From positions 3,348,001 to 3,412,000 of the forward strand of contig NZ_CP108080.1 of assembly GCF_036181745.1 (NCBI RefSeq): a stretch of DNA of 64,000 nucleotides, in the 5' to 3' direction. Positions 36,462-44,669 of this stretch are shown piece after piece. The position numbers and the translations under genes are program-made. How positions within the stretch are numbered: position 1 is the first letter of the stretch; each line of letters begins with the position of its first letter. Source of the DNA: Streptomyces sp. NBC_00259 (GTDB lineage: Bacteria; Actinomycetota; Actinomycetes; Streptomycetales; Streptomycetaceae). The notes below the pieces were generated by a model. That model did no database searches and was not told where the DNA came from. It worked only from the letters and a program-made list of their open reading frames with translations.

Positions 36462-37682
36462 TCAGGGGCCTGCCCAGAGGCCGTCCTCCGTCAGCCCCAG
36501 CAGCTCGATCGCGTTCCCGCGGACGATCCGCTCCACCACATCCGGCGCCAGGTGCCCCATCTGGGCCTCGCCGACCTCACGTGACTTGGGCCAGGTGGAG
36601 TCCGAGTGCGGGTAGTCCGTCTCGTACAGGACGTTCCCGACGCCGATCGCGTCCAGGTTCCTCAGCCCGAAGGCGTCGTCGAAGAAGCACCCGTAGACGT
36701 GCTCGGCGAAGAGTTCCGACGGCGGCCGCAGGACCTTGTCCGCGACGCCGCCCCAGCCGCGGTTCTCCTCCCAGACCACGTCCGCGCGCTCCAGGATGTA
36801 CGGGATCCAGCCGATCTGGCCCTCCGCGTACATGACCCGCAGGTTGGGGAAGCGCTCGAACTTGCCGCTCATCAGCCAGTCGACCATCGAGAAGCAGCAG
36901 TTGGCGAAGGTGATGGTCGAACCGACGGCGGGCGGGGCGTCCGCGGACGTCGACGGCATCCTCGATGAGGAGCCGATGTGCATGGCGACGACCGTCCCGG
37001 TCTCGTCGCACGCCGCCAGGAACGGGTCCCAGTCGTCGGTGTGGACGGACGGCAGGCCCAGGTGCGGGGGTATCTCGGAGAACGCCACCGCCCGCACCCC
37101 GCGCGCCGCGTTGCGCCGCACCTCGGCTGCGGCCAGCTCCGCGTCCCACAGCGGGATCAGCGTGAGCGGGATCAGCCGGCCCCGCGCGTCCGGGCCGCAC
37201 CACTCCTCCACCATCCAGTCGTTGTACGCCCGGACGCCGAGCAGACCCAGCTCACGGTCCTTGGCCTCGGTGAAGGTCTGGCCGCAGAAGCGCGGGAAGG
37301 TCGGGAAGCAGAGCGCGGACTGGACGTGGTTGACGTCCATGTCGGCGAGCCGGTCCGGGACGCTGTAGGAGCCGGGCCGCATCTGCTCGTACGTGATGAC
37401 CTCGAGCCTGATCTCGTCGCGGTCGTAGCCGACGGCGGTGTCGAGCCGGGTGAGCGGCCGGTGCAGGTCCTCGTACACCCACCAGTCCCCGACCGGTCCG
37501 TCGTCGCCCTGCGCGCCCATGACCGGCGCGAACTTCCCGCCGAGGAACGTCATTTCCTTCAGCGGCGCCCGGACGATGCGCGGGCCGGTGTCCCGGTACT
37601 TCGACGGGAGCCGGTCCCGCCAGACGTTGGGGGGCTCCACCGTGTGGTCGTCCACCGAGATGATCTTCGGGAAGGTCTCCAT
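36462..37682 (-). CDS. Amidohydrolase-2 family protein
   Basis: A 406-residue ACMSD-like metal-dependent hydrolase/decarboxylase fold. Near the N-terminus S-V-D-D-H-T-V-E-P replaces the usual D-x-H-x-H pattern, as in a large actinobacterial subgroup. A-M-H-I-G-S-S-S gives the next metal His, and E-T-D-Y-P-H-S-D-S-T-W the catalytic Asp region. Relatives act on aromatic or ring-cleavage acids. The ATG at 37682 lies 20 bp from operator O5, placing the gene in the same predicted regulon. No operon partner. The substrate is not known. Confidence 0.88.
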   Translation of the reverse strand: METFPKIISVDDHTVEPPNVWRDRLPSKYRDTGPRIVRAPLKEMTFLGGKFAPVMGAQGDDGPVGDWWVYEDLHRPLTRLDTAVGYDRDEIRLEVITYEQMRPGSYSVPDRLADMDVNHVQSALCFPTFPRFCGQTFTEAKDRELGLLGVRAYNDWMVEEWCGPDARGRLIPLTLIPLWDAELAAAEVRRNAARGVRAVAFSEIPPHLGLPSVHTDDWDPFLAACDETGTVVAMHIGSSSRMPSTSADAPPAVGSTITFANCCFSMVDWLMSGKFERFPNLRVMYAEGQIGWIPYILERADVVWEENRGWGGVADKVLRPPSELFAEHVYGCFFDDAFGLRNLDAIGVGNVLYETDYPHSDSTWPKSREVGEAQMGHLAPDVVERIVRGNAIELLGLTEDGLWAGP

Positions 37683-37986
37683 GCGTTCCACGGTAGCGCT
37701 GATCTGACGACCCGTCAGTAGTTGATGTCCCCCAGGTGGAGAGGATCCTGCAGATCCTGTGCAGAGCGTCACCCACTACTGACGAGTCAGTGCCTCACAA
37801 GGCAGACTGTCGGGGGCGGGACCCGCCAAACACGCAGGACGAGCAGGACGAGCAGGACGAGCACGGCATCAGGACGAGCAGGCGAGCTGGCGAGCTGGCG
37901 AGCAGGGCATCGGCACGATCGGCAGGACGAGCGGCAACGTGAGTGGCGACGCGAGCGGATCGAAGCGGTACCGGCAGGGGGAAGCT
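37683..37986. other. 304-bp region between the amidohydrolase and afsR
   Basis: Holds operator O5, the ACTGACGAGTCAGT palindrome (37778-37791) and a 9-bp direct-repeat tract (CAGGACGAG at about 37836-37880 in four copies, then GGCGAGCT units). The afsR promoter must lie here. A GTG at 37939 could start afsR earlier, but the ATG at 37987 has AGGGGGA just upstream. Confidence 0.5.
37703..37719. promoter_or_regulatory. Operator O5
   Basis: TCTGACG-ACC-CGTCAGT, six-bp perfect inner arms, 20 bp before the amidohydrolase start. A second, shorter-spaced palindrome ACTGAC-GA-GTCAGT lies at 37778-37791, towards afsR. Confidence 0.82.
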
Positions 37987-40947
37987 ATGCACCGTGAGGA
38001 CGGGCCCTCCGCACAGGCACGCGTTCCGGAGCCACGGACCCCGGACCAGCCGGGTGGCGGCGGCCTGCGCTTCGGTGTGCTCGGCCCCGTACGAGCCTGG
38101 CGGCCCGGCCAGGCCCTGCCGTCCGGATCACCGCAACAGCGTGCCCTCCTCGCCGCCCTCCTGCTGCGCGAGGGCCGCACCGCCACCGCCGCCGAGCTGA
38201 TCGACGCCATCTGGGGCGACGAACCGCCCTCCCAGGCCCTCGCGGCGGTACGGACGTACGCCTCACGGCTGCGCAAGATCCTCGACCCGGGTGTCCTCGT
38301 CAGCGAGTCCGGCGGCTACGCCGTCCGCATCCCCTCCGACGCCCTCGACCTCCACGTGGCCCAGGTACTCGTCGCCGACGCCGAGAAGGCACGCGCCGGC
38401 GGCGACCGGTGCCAGGCCCGCGCACTGATCAACAAGTCCCTGGGGCTCTGGGACGGCGAACCGCTCGCCTCCGTCCCCGGGCCCTACGCCGAGGCCCAGC
38501 GCGCCCGCCTGGAGGAATGGCGGCTCCAACTCCTGGAGACCCGCCTCGAGATGGACCTCGACCTCGGCTGCCACGCCGAGGCCGTGTCCGAACTGACCGC
38601 GCTCACCGCCGCCCACCCCCTGCGGGAACGGCTGCGCGAACTGCTGATGCTCGCCCTCTACCGCAGCGGACGACAGGCGGAAGCCCTCGCCGTGTACGCC
38701 GACACCCGCCGGCTCCTCGCCGACGAACTCGGCGTCGACCCCCGGCCCGAACTGTCCGCCCTGCAACAGCGCATCCTCCAGGCCGACGCCGAACTCGCCC
38801 GCCCCGTCGAACAGCCCACACCGGCCACACCCCAGCCCGCCCGGCCCCACCAACTCCCGGCCACCGTTCCCGACTTCACCGGACGCTCCTCCTTCGTACG
38901 GGAACTCGGCACCCGGCTGGCCGCCGCCGAAGGCTCCGTGATGGCCGTCTCCGCACTCGCCGGCATCGGCGGCGTCGGCAAGACCACCCTCGCCGTACAC
39001 GTCGCCCACGAAGCCCGGCCCCACTTCCCCGACGGACAGCTCTACGTCGACCTCCAGGGCGCCGGCCCACGCGCCGCAGAACCCGAAACCGTCCTCGGCG
39101 CCTTCCTGCGCGCCCTCGGCACCGCGGACTCGGCCATCCCCGACTCCCTCGACGAACGCGCCGCGCTCTTCCGCTCCCTCCTCGACGGCCGCCGCATCCT
39201 CGTCCTCCTCGACAACGCCCGCGACGCCGCGCAGATCCGGCCCCTGCTGCCCGGCACCGCGGGCTGCGCCGCCCTGATCACCAGCCGCGTCCGGATGGTC
39301 GACCTCGCCGGCGCGCACCTCGTCGACCTCGACGTCATGTCCCCCGAGGAAGCACTCCAGCTCTTCACCCGCATCGTCGGCGAGGAACGCGTCTCCGCCG
39401 AGCGCAAGGCCGCCCTCGACGTCGTCGCCGCCTGCGGCTTCCTCCCCCTCGCCATCCGCATCGCCGCCTCCCGGCTCGCCGCCCGCCGCACCTGGACCGT
39501 GTCCGTCCTCGCCGCCAAACTCGCCGACGAACGCCGCCGCCTCGACGAACTCCAGGCCGGCGACCTCGCTGTCAAGGCCACCTTCGAACTCGGCTACGGC
39601 CAGCTCGAACCCACCCAGGCCCGCGCCTTCCGCCTCCTCGGCCTCGCCGACGGCCCCGACATCTCCCTGCCCGCGGCGGCGGCCGTCCTGGACCTGCCCG
39701 TCCAGGACACGGAGTACCTTCTCGAAGCCCTCGTCGACACCTCCCTCCTGGAATCCGCGGCCCCCGGCCGCTACCGCTACCACGACCTCGTCCGGCTCTA
39801 CGCGCGTGCCTGCGCGGAACGCGACGAACAGCCCCCGGCGGAACGGGAGGCGGCGCTGTCCCGGCTGCTGGACTTCTACCTGGCGACCACAGCGGGCGTC
39901 TTCGCCCTGGAACGCCCAGGCGACCGCCTCGTCGACCACCTCGCCTCGACCGACTACGAAGGCCTCACCTTCACCGACCGGCACGAGGCCCTGGACTGGC
40001 TCTACCGCGAGGCGAACTGCCTGCTCGCGTGCGCACGGCAGTCCTTCGTGGGGGCGAGGCTGCGCAGGGCGGTGGACCTGCTGTGGGCGGCGAAGGACCT
40101 CGCGGAGTCGGGCGCCAACGCCAAGCAGTACGAGTCGACGGCAGTGGCCGCACGGGGCGCCGCGCGGTCGGCGGGCGACACCCGCGCGGAGGGCCGCGCG
40201 CGAACGACACTCACGAGCGTGCACCTCGTCGCCGGACGCTACGACGAGGCGGACGACGAGGCGCGCAACGCCCGGCTGCTGGCCGTCGAGGTGGGCGACA
40301 CCGCACCGGTGTTCTGGTCGGACAACGACCGGGGAATCATCGCCATCGTCCAGGAGCGGTACGAGGAGGCGGAACAGCACCTGCTCAAGGCCGTGGAAGG
40401 CTTCCGTGCCGACGCGAACCTCGTGGGCGCCGCCAGCGCGCTGTGCAACCTGTCCCGCGTCCATCTCCTCCTGGGGCGCACCGCCAGCGCCATAGACCTC
40501 GCGCAGCAGGGCATCGCCATCTACGACGGCATGGGACTGACGGTACGGCTCGCCAACGGCCGCTACGCCCTCGGAGTCGCACTCACCCACGCGAAGCGTC
40601 ACCCCGAGGCCCTGGAACAGTTCTCGGAAGCCCTGCGCATGTTCGCCGAGGACCGCCAGCGCCTGTGGGAGGGGACGACCCATTTCCGCATCGCCGAGGC
40701 CCAACTCGGCTCCCGTAGGCCCGCGGTCGCTGCGCAGCACGCCGAGCAGGCCCTCGCGAACGGCTGCATCGGTGGCGACCGGATGCGGGGCAACGTTCTG
40801 ACGGTCCTGGGTCGGGCTCTCGACGCCCTGGGACAGACGGACCGCGCCCGCGCCTGCTGGCGCGAGGCCCTCGCCGTCTACGAGCACCTCGGGGTCGCCG
40901 ACGCGGATCAGGTGAGGGCGCTGCTCACGCCACTCGCCGCCGCCTGA
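37987..40947 (+). CDS. afsR: AfsR, SARP-type global regulator
   Basis: A 986-residue SARP: winged-helix DNA-binding domain (about 25-105), bacterial transcriptional activation domain (about 110-255), NB-ARC ATPase with Walker A G-I-G-G-V-G-K-T-T near 326-334, and C-terminal TPR repeats (from about 660). Domain order and length match AfsR of S. coelicolor (993 residues). AfsR is phosphorylated by AfsK and other kinases, binds the afsS promoter and activates antibiotic production. The small AfsS gene directly follows, confirming the call. GCGTTCA/GCGTTCG repeats lie 20 bp after its stop. Confidence 0.93.
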   Translation: MHREDGPSAQARVPEPRTPDQPGGGGLRFGVLGPVRAWRPGQALPSGSPQQRALLAALLLREGRTATAAELIDAIWGDEPPSQALAAVRTYASRLRKILDPGVLVSESGGYAVRIPSDALDLHVAQVLVADAEKARAGGDRCQARALINKSLGLWDGEPLASVPGPYAEAQRARLEEWRLQLLETRLEMDLDLGCHAEAVSELTALTAAHPLRERLRELLMLALYRSGRQAEALAVYADTRRLLADELGVDPRPELSALQQRILQADAELARPVEQPTPATPQPARPHQLPATVPDFTGRSSFVRELGTRLAAAEGSVMAVSALAGIGGVGKTTLAVHVAHEARPHFPDGQLYVDLQGAGPRAAEPETVLGAFLRALGTADSAIPDSLDERAALFRSLLDGRRILVLLDNARDAAQIRPLLPGTAGCAALITSRVRMVDLAGAHLVDLDVMSPEEALQLFTRIVGEERVSAERKAALDVVAACGFLPLAIRIAASRLAARRTWTVSVLAAKLADERRRLDELQAGDLAVKATFELGYGQLEPTQARAFRLLGLADGPDISLPAAAAVLDLPVQDTEYLLEALVDTSLLESAAPGRYRYHDLVRLYARACAERDEQPPAEREAALSRLLDFYLATTAGVFALERPGDRLVDHLASTDYEGLTFTDRHEALDWLYREANCLLACARQSFVGARLRRAVDLLWAAKDLAESGANAKQYESTAVAARGAARSAGDTRAEGRARTTLTSVHLVAGRYDEADDEARNARLLAVEVGDTAPVFWSDNDRGIIAIVQERYEEAEQHLLKAVEGFRADANLVGAASALCNLSRVHLLLGRTASAIDLAQQGIAIYDGMGLTVRLANGRYALGVALTHAKRHPEALEQFSEALRMFAEDRQRLWEGTTHFRIAEAQLGSRRPAVAAQHAEQALANGCIGGDRMRGNVLTVLGRALDALGQTDRARACWREALAVYEHLGVADADQVRALLTPLAAA

Positions 40948-40965
40948 CGCGCGGCCGCCTACCGC

Positions 40966-40979
40966 GCGTTCAGCGTTCG
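40966..40979. promoter_or_regulatory. Likely AfsR/PhoP box upstream of afsS
   Basis: Direct heptamer repeats GCGTTCA-GCGTTCG followed by TTTATGC. SARP regulators bind short direct repeats at -35, and in S. coelicolor AfsR and PhoP both bind GTTCA-type repeats before afsS. The repeats lie about 175 bp from the afsS start. A TAAGGT at 41055-41060 is a possible -10 of a nearer promoter. Sequence match only. Confidence 0.6.
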
Positions 40980-41072
40980 TTTATGCCTGCACGGCACTCT
41001 CTTACCAACGGTCCGTCGCGTCGGGGGGCAGACGGGTCACGAGGGGCTCGCCGCTAAGGTGAGCGATCCCGA

Positions 41073-41116
41073 GACGCCCGTTCGGCGACCCACGGGGGAG
41101 TTGCCGAACGGGCGTC
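41073..41116 (+). promoter_or_regulatory. Perfect hairpin in the afsS leader
   Basis: GACGCCCGTTCGGC (41073-41086) and GCCGAACGGGCGTC (41103-41116) form a 14-bp stem with a 16-nt loop, ending 37 bp before the afsS ATG and with no U tract. Placed between a possible -10 (41055) and the start codon, it could stabilise the leader or attenuate read-through from afsR. Confidence 0.7.
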
Positions 41117-41153
41117 ACCGACTGGACCCGACATCACTGGGGAGCTGACGACG

Positions 41154-41372
41154 ATGAGCGAAGCGAAGAAGAACGAAGAGACCATCACCACGATGGACAA
41201 CCACGTGCCCGCCCCTCCGAAGGACGGCGGCATCACCACTCAGGACAACCACGTGCCGGCTCCGCCCAAGGACGGCGGCGTGACCACCCAGGACAACCAC
41301 GTCCCGGCTCCGCCCAAGGACGGCGGCATCACGACGATGGACAACCACGTCCCCGCCCCGCCCAAGCCCTGA
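41154..41372 (+). CDS. afsS: AfsS, small repeat protein activating antibiotic genes
   Basis: A 72-residue hydrophilic protein made of four tandem 16-residue units of the form T-T-x-D-N-H-V-P-A-P-P-K-D-G-G after a short charged head (M-S-E-A-K-K-N-E-E). The T-T-M-D-N-H repeat is characteristic of AfsS, which in S. coelicolor is 63 residues with three repeats. It lies directly downstream of afsR and is the AfsR-activated output gene; how it stimulates antibiotic and nutrient-stress genes is unresolved. GGGGAG precedes the ATG. The units are near-identical at DNA level (48-bp period), so copy number may change by slippage. Confidence 0.93.
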   Translation: MSEAKKNEETITTMDNHVPAPPKDGGITTQDNHVPAPPKDGGVTTQDNHVPAPPKDGGITTMDNHVPAPPKP

Positions 41373-41387
41373 CCACACACGACGGGG

Positions 41388-41428
41388 AGCGGCCGCGGCG
41401 GCGCGGAGGGGGAGCCGCCGCGGCCGCT
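41388..41428. terminator. Bidirectional terminator after afsS
   Basis: A 15-bp perfect stem (41388-41402 with 41414-41428), 11-nt loop, between convergent afsS and the acyl-CoA ligase gene. Confidence 0.88.
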
Positions 41429-41434
41429 GTGTGT

Positions 41435-43006
41435 TCAGCGGGCGTGGGCCTCGGCCCGCGTCCGCAGTTCCGTCTTCAGGACCTTCCCGCTCGCGTTCCG
41501 CGGCAGCTCCGTCACGAACTCCACCGACCTCGGCACCTTGTAGTTCGCCATCTCCCGCCGCGACCAGGCGATGAGATCGTCCGCCGTCAGCGTCGATCCG
41601 GCTCGGCGGACCGCGTAGGCCCTGCCGACCTCGCCCAGCCGGCCGTCCGGGACGCCGATCACCGCGACGTCGGCGATGTCCGGGTGCAGCCCGAGGAGTT
41701 GCTCGATCTCCGCCGGGTACGCGTTGAAGCCGCCGACGATGAACATGTCCTTGATCCGGTCGGTGATCCGCAGATTGCCCGCGTCGTCGAGGACACCCAC
41801 GTCGCCCGTCCGCAGCCAGCCCTCCGCGTCGAGGACCTTCGCCGTCTCCTCCGGGTCCTCGAAGTAGCCCCGCATGACGTTGTGACCGCGGACCAGGACC
41901 TCACCGGGCTCGCCCGCGGCGGCGAGGACGCGGACCTCGGTGCCGGGGATGGCGCGGCCTGAGGTCGAGGCGATCGTCCCGGGGGCGTCGCCGCGGCGGC
42001 ACATCGTGACGATGCCGGACGCCTCCGAGAGTCCGTACGCCGTGAGGACCGTGGCGATGCGCAGTTCGCCACGCAGGCGTTCGACCAGGCGCAACGGCAC
42101 CACCGCGGCGCCGGTGACGACCAGCCGCAGCGCGGACAGGTCATGGGTGTCGCGCCCCGGGTGGTCCAGCAGGGACTGGTGCAGCGTCGGCGGGCCCGGC
42201 AGGACCGAGATGCGTTCGGACGCGATGTTCGCCAGCACCGTGTCCACGTTGAACACCGGCTGCGGCACCATCGTCGCGCCGCGCATCAGGCACGCGATGA
42301 TGCCGGCCTTGTAGCCGAAGGTGTGGAAGAACGGGTTCACGATCAGATAGCGGTCGCCCTCGCGCAGACCGGCCAGTTCGGACCAGATCGCGTAGCAGCG
42401 CAGCGTCTGCGCGTGGGTGATCACCGCGCCCTTCGGCGCGCCCGTCGTGCCCGAGGTGAAGATGATGTCCGAGGGGGCCGAGGAGGCCACCGCGTCCGCA
42501 CGGGCCCGTACCGTCGTCGCCGGCACCCCGTCGCCGCCCGCCAGGAAGTCCTTCCACGTCCGGTAGTCCTCCGGCGCGCTGTCCGCCAGCACCACCACCT
42601 GTTCCAGGTGCGGGAGGTCGACCTCGGCGCGGCGCAGCGACGCCACGTACGACGTCCCCAGGAACGTGCCGGTGATGAACAGCAGCTTCGCGCGGGAGCG
42701 TTCGAGGACGTACGCCGCCTCCGTGCCCTTGAAGCGGGTGTTCAGCGGGACGAGCACCGCGCCCGCGGACACCGCCCCGAGCGCGGAGACGATCCACTCC
42801 AGGGTGTTCGGCGCCCATACGCCGACCCGGTCACCGGGCTCGACGCCCGCCGCGATACAGGCGGCGGCCGCGCGCTCCACGCGCTCCCCCAGCTCCGCGT
42901 ACGAGACGCGGGTGCGGCCCTCGACGACGGCCTCACGTTCCCCGTACCGTTCCGCGGCGCTCCGTACCAGCCTCGGGATGGAGCCCCACTCAAGGTCGCC
43001 GCGCAT
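41435..43006 (-). CDS. FadD3-like acyl-CoA ligase
   Basis: A 523-residue AMP-forming ligase. P-loop F-T-S-G-T-T-G-A-P-K-G, A5-type Y-G-L-S-E-A-S-G, A7 W-L-R-T-G-D-V-G and the catalytic C-terminal Lys in N-A-S-G-K-V-L-K are all present. By eye the sequence runs closest to FadD3, which in mycobacteria activates HIP, the C/D-ring propionate left after steroid A/B-ring degradation (W-A-P-N-T-L-E-W, N-P-F-F-H-T-F-G-Y-K-A-G-I are shared). Hence a ring-containing carboxylic acid is a reasonable substrate guess. Divergent from the thiolase-like operon and sharing operator O6. Confidence 0.88.
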   Translation of the reverse strand: MRGDLEWGSIPRLVRSAAERYGEREAVVEGRTRVSYAELGERVERAAAACIAAGVEPGDRVGVWAPNTLEWIVSALGAVSAGAVLVPLNTRFKGTEAAYVLERSRAKLLFITGTFLGTSYVASLRRAEVDLPHLEQVVVLADSAPEDYRTWKDFLAGGDGVPATTVRARADAVASSAPSDIIFTSGTTGAPKGAVITHAQTLRCYAIWSELAGLREGDRYLIVNPFFHTFGYKAGIIACLMRGATMVPQPVFNVDTVLANIASERISVLPGPPTLHQSLLDHPGRDTHDLSALRLVVTGAAVVPLRLVERLRGELRIATVLTAYGLSEASGIVTMCRRGDAPGTIASTSGRAIPGTEVRVLAAAGEPGEVLVRGHNVMRGYFEDPEETAKVLDAEGWLRTGDVGVLDDAGNLRITDRIKDMFIVGGFNAYPAEIEQLLGLHPDIADVAVIGVPDGRLGEVGRAYAVRRAGSTLTADDLIAWSRREMANYKVPRSVEFVTELPRNASGKVLKTELRTRAEAHAR

Positions 43007-43028
43007 CGCCCGTCCTCCCGTCGCAGTA

Positions 43029-43045
43029 GCTGACTGTCCGTCAGA
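43029..43045. promoter_or_regulatory. Operator O6 between divergent CoA operons
   Basis: GCTGACT-GTC-CGTCAGA, one mismatch between arms (T for G). It lies midway between the ligase start (43006, 22 bp) and thiolase-like start (43066, 20 bp), so one bound dimer could silence both. Confidence 0.75.
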
Positions 43046-43065
43046 TTAGCTGTACCCTCGCCCGC

Positions 43066-44214
43066 ATGGCGAGCCTCAAGGACGCAACCGCGATAGCCGG
43101 GATCGGACAGACCCCCTTCGCGAAACACCTCCCCGAATCCGAGAAGACCCTGGCCTGCCGTGCCATCCTCGCCGCACTCGACGACGCGGGACTGAGCCCC
43201 GCGGAGGTCGACGGTTTCGCCTCGTACACGATGGAGGAGACCGACGAGGTGGAGGTGGCCAAGGCGATCGGCGCGGGCGACGTCACCTTCTTCAGCAAGG
43301 TCGGCTACGGCGGCGGCGGATCGTGCGCGACCGTCGCCCACCTCGCCGCCGCCGTCGCGACCGGGCAGGCGAACGTCGGCGTCGCCTGGCGCTCACGCAA
43401 ACGCGGCTCCGGGCCGCGGCCCTGGAAGAACACCGCCGTACAGCTGCCCACCCCCGGCCAGTGGACCCGCCCCTTCGGACTGCTGCGGCCGGCCGACGAG
43501 ATCGGCATGCTCGCCCGGCGCTACATGCACGAGTACGGCGCCACCCGCGACCACCTCTTCAACGTCGCCCTCGCCTGCCGCAACCGCGCCAACCAGAATC
43601 CCGCCGCGATCATGTACGACCGTCCGCTGACCCGCGAGATGTACATGACCGCACGCTGGATCAGCGAGCCCCTGTGCCTCTTCGACAACTGCCTGGAGAC
43701 GGACGGGGCCCTGGCCTGCGTCATCGTCGGCGCCGAGCGCGCCCGCGACTGCCGGCACCGGCCCGTGTACGTGCACTCCGTCGGGCAGGGCCTGCCCTCC
43801 CAGCACCACGGCATGGTCAACTACTGGAACGACGACCCGCTCACCGGCCCCGCCTGGACCGCCGCCCGACACCTGTGGAAGCGGGCCGACTTCGGGCCGC
43901 AGGACGTCGACGTCGCCCAGATCTACGACGCGTTCACCCCGCTCGTCCCCCTGTCCCTGGAGGGCTACGGCTTCTGCGGGCGCGGCGAGGGCGGCGCGTT
44001 CACGGAGGGCGGCGCACTGGAGATCGGCGGCCGGCTGCCGATCAACACCGGCGGCGGCGGGCTCAGCGAGGCGTACGTCCACGGCTTCAACCTCATCACC
44101 GAGGGCGTGAAGCAGCTACGCGGCACCTCCACCGCACAGGTGCCGGACGCCGCGACCTGTCTGGTCACGGCGGGCGAGGGAGTCCCGACGTCGGCCGTGC
44201 TTATGAGGAGTTGA
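43066..44214 (+). CDS. Thiolase-like lipid-transfer protein (SCP-x type)
   Basis: A 382-residue thiolase-fold protein of the Ltp/SCP-x group. The segment that carries the nucleophilic Cys in true thiolases reads G-Y-G-G-G-G-S-C-A-T; by my alignment the catalytic position is Gly, and Cys87 is offset. Conserved later motifs are Y-D-A-F-T-P and I-N-T-G-G-G-G-L-S. Ltp proteins paired with DUF35 partners act as retro-aldolases or thiolases on CoA thioesters in steroid side-chain loss. A DUF35 protein follows at once, supporting such a complex. The leader is only 20 bp from operator O6, so it is very short or leaderless. Confidence 0.85.
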   Translation: MASLKDATAIAGIGQTPFAKHLPESEKTLACRAILAALDDAGLSPAEVDGFASYTMEETDEVEVAKAIGAGDVTFFSKVGYGGGGSCATVAHLAAAVATGQANVGVAWRSRKRGSGPRPWKNTAVQLPTPGQWTRPFGLLRPADEIGMLARRYMHEYGATRDHLFNVALACRNRANQNPAAIMYDRPLTREMYMTARWISEPLCLFDNCLETDGALACVIVGAERARDCRHRPVYVHSVGQGLPSQHHGMVNYWNDDPLTGPAWTAARHLWKRADFGPQDVDVAQIYDAFTPLVPLSLEGYGFCGRGEGGAFTEGGALEIGGRLPINTGGGGLSEAYVHGFNLITEGVKQLRGTSTAQVPDAATCLVTAGEGVPTSAVLMRS

Positions 44215-44222
44215 GATGACAG

Positions 44223-44669
44223 ATGACAGACTTTGACATCGGCTATCTGACACCCGTCATCGACGATGACGGTGCGCCCTTCTGGGAGTACGCCGCCCAG
44301 GGCCAGCTCCGCATCCAGGCCTGCGGCTCCTGCGGCGAGCTGCGCTTCCCGCCGCGGCCCTGCTGCCCGCACTGCCGGTCCTTCGACAGCGAGTGGCGCC
44401 GGATGAGCGGCCGCGGCCGGATCTGGTCCTATGTGCGGCCGCATCCGCCGCTGCTGCCCTTCTACGCCGAGCAGGCACCGTACAACGCGGTCGTCGTCGA
44501 ACTCGCGGACGCCCCGCACATCCGGCTCGTCGGGAACGTCGTGGCCGCGCCGGACGCCGCGCTGAACTCGGTCGACCCGGCGCGGCTGCGCATCGGGGCG
44601 GCGGTGAGGGTGGCGTTCACCGAGCAGGGCGGCGGTGTGACCGTGCCGCGCTGGCTGCTGGAGCGGTGA
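44223..44669 (+). CDS. DUF35 OB-fold/zinc-ribbon protein
   Basis: A 148-residue protein with an N-terminal rubredoxin-like zinc ribbon (C-G-S-C...C-C-P-H-C) and a C-terminal OB fold (G-R-G-R-I-W-S-Y). DUF35 proteins are obligate partners of Ltp-type thiolase-like enzymes and of some hydratases, binding the acyl-CoA or shaping the active site. All four Cys are present. It lies 8 bp after the thiolase-like gene and overlaps the enoyl-CoA hydratase start by one base (TGATG). Confidence 0.9.
   Translation: MTDFDIGYLTPVIDDDGAPFWEYAAQGQLRIQACGSCGELRFPPRPCCPHCRSFDSEWRRMSGRGRIWSYVRPHPPLLPFYAEQAPYNAVVVELADAPHIRLVGNVVAAPDAALNSVDPARLRIGAAVRVAFTEQGGGVTVPRWLLER

Noticed and set aside
37778..37791. Ninth copy of the regulon operator
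   Set aside because: ACTGAC-GA-GTCAGT has a different spacing and core; kept as a related palindrome only.
38263..40887. Very long open frame antisense to afsR (and similar ones opposite fbiC, the kinases and the acyl-CoA genes)
   Set aside because: High GC opens antisense frames; these have Gly/Arg/Pro-rich translations, no domains and no start signals.
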